NCBI GenBank assembly: GCA_041650595.1
Contig: JBAZKW010000022.1
Coordinates: forward strand, 1-25,368
Origin: CALFCX01 sp041650595
GTDB lineage: Bacteria > Margulisbacteria > WOR-1 > JAKLHX01
Length of the DNA stretch: 25,368 nucleotides
Reading direction: 5' to 3'
The notes beneath the pieces are model-generated. The model was not told the DNA's origin. It saw only the letters and a program-made list of their open reading frames with translations, and ran no database searches. Made by a program: the position numbers and the translations under genes. Shown here piece after piece: positions 25,152 through 25,368 of this stretch; positions within the stretch are counted from its first letter, which is position 1; the number at the start of each line of letters is the position of its first letter.

Positions 25152-25368
25152 ATGAACATTCCTTTCATCGATTTACCCAGCCAATACCGCCAGTCAAAAA
25201 CAGCCATTACACATGAGCTCAACAGGCTTTTCGGCCGCGGAGATTTTATCCTTGGAGAGAGTGTCAGAGACTTTGAAAAGGCCTTTGCGGGCTATATCCG
25301 TTCTCCGTATGCATTGGGCGTCAATTCGGGAACGGATGCGTTGTTCTTGGGGCTCTTGAGCCTTGGGG
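25152..25368 (+). CDS. DegT/DnrJ/EryC1/StrS sugar aminotransferase, 5' part
   Basis: An open frame from ATG 25152 runs off the window after 72 codons. Its start (NIPFIDLPSQYRQSK), the segment GRGDFILGESVRDFEKAFAGY and GVNSGTDALFLGLL are typical of PLP-dependent sugar aminotransferases of the DegT family, such as those making 3-amino-3,6-dideoxy or 4-amino sugars. The catalytic lysine lies beyond the window and cannot be checked. It follows its own predicted promoter, so it may open a second transcription unit of amino-sugar genes. The ribosome site is weak (AAAATAAAC). Confidence 0.85.
   Translation, partial: MNIPFIDLPSQYRQSKTAITHELNRLFGRGDFILGESVRDFEKAFAGYIRSPYALGVNSGTDALFLGLLSLG

Noticed and set aside
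1..25368. CRISPR arrays, tRNA or rRNA genes, insertion sequences and long direct repeats
   Set aside because: None seen by eye on either strand; similar segments between genes reflect shared protein families.

Overview
The window is one uninterrupted plus-strand block of surface-polysaccharide genes (O-antigen, capsule or exopolysaccharide) from a bacterium. I cannot place the organism firmly. A Wzx/Wzy-type export set, a GT9 heptosyltransferase-like domain, two cobalamin-binding radical SAM proteins inside the operon, moderate GC and occasional TTG starts suit a Gram-negative lineage, perhaps a candidate phylum such as Omnitrophota or a deltaproteobacterial-type group. That placement is inference only. 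No RNA gene, mobile element or CRISPR array was seen.

Layout. (1) 1-746 is the 3' end of manC (GDP-mannose supply). (2) 778-7679 is a tightly coupled CDP-sugar module: rfbF, rfbG, a reductase/epimerase of the SDR family, a sugar C-methyltransferase, a split transketolase (N and C subunits) and rfbH. Most junctions overlap by 4-11 bases. (3) 7676-9184 is a first B12-binding radical SAM protein. (4) 9194-14137 holds a Wzx-like flippase, a GT2 glycosyltransferase, a second C-methyltransferase and a GT4 glycosyltransferase. (5) 14237-16417 is a methyltransferase fused to a GT9 glycosyltransferase. (6) 16404-21401 holds a Wzy/WaaL-like membrane protein, a GT4, a second B12-binding radical SAM protein and a WbaZ-like GT4. 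(7) 21398-25065 holds gmd, a polyprenyl-phosphate sugar-1-phosphate transferase (initiating enzyme) and a second O-antigen polymerase/ligase-like protein. (8) An AT-rich gap of 86 bases with a good sigma-70-type promoter precedes a DegT/DnrJ/EryC1 aminotransferase that runs off the end.

How it fits together. The initiating transferase loads the first sugar on undecaprenyl phosphate. Five glycosyltransferase modules (GT2, three GT4, GT9) extend it, Wzx flips it, and the two Wzy/WaaL-like proteins polymerise and/or ligate it. Sugar supply comes from two nucleotide branches. ManC and Gmd give GDP-4-keto-6-deoxymannose. RfbF, RfbG and RfbH give CDP-4-keto-6-deoxyglucose and its C-3-deoxygenated product. 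No GDP-fucose synthase/GDP-rhamnose reductase, RfbI-type reductase or Wzz chain-length regulator is visible here.

Main point of interest. A two-subunit transketolase sits, translationally coupled, between a sugar C-methyltransferase and an intact RfbH. Its C subunit appears to lack the acceptor-site Asp of ordinary transketolase. I infer that it may attach a two-carbon branch to a CDP-4-keto-(di)deoxy sugar, analogous to YerE/YerF in yersiniose synthesis but built from a transketolase. The two radical SAM proteins, the second C-methyltransferase and the MT-GT9 fusion suggest further unusual sugar decoration.
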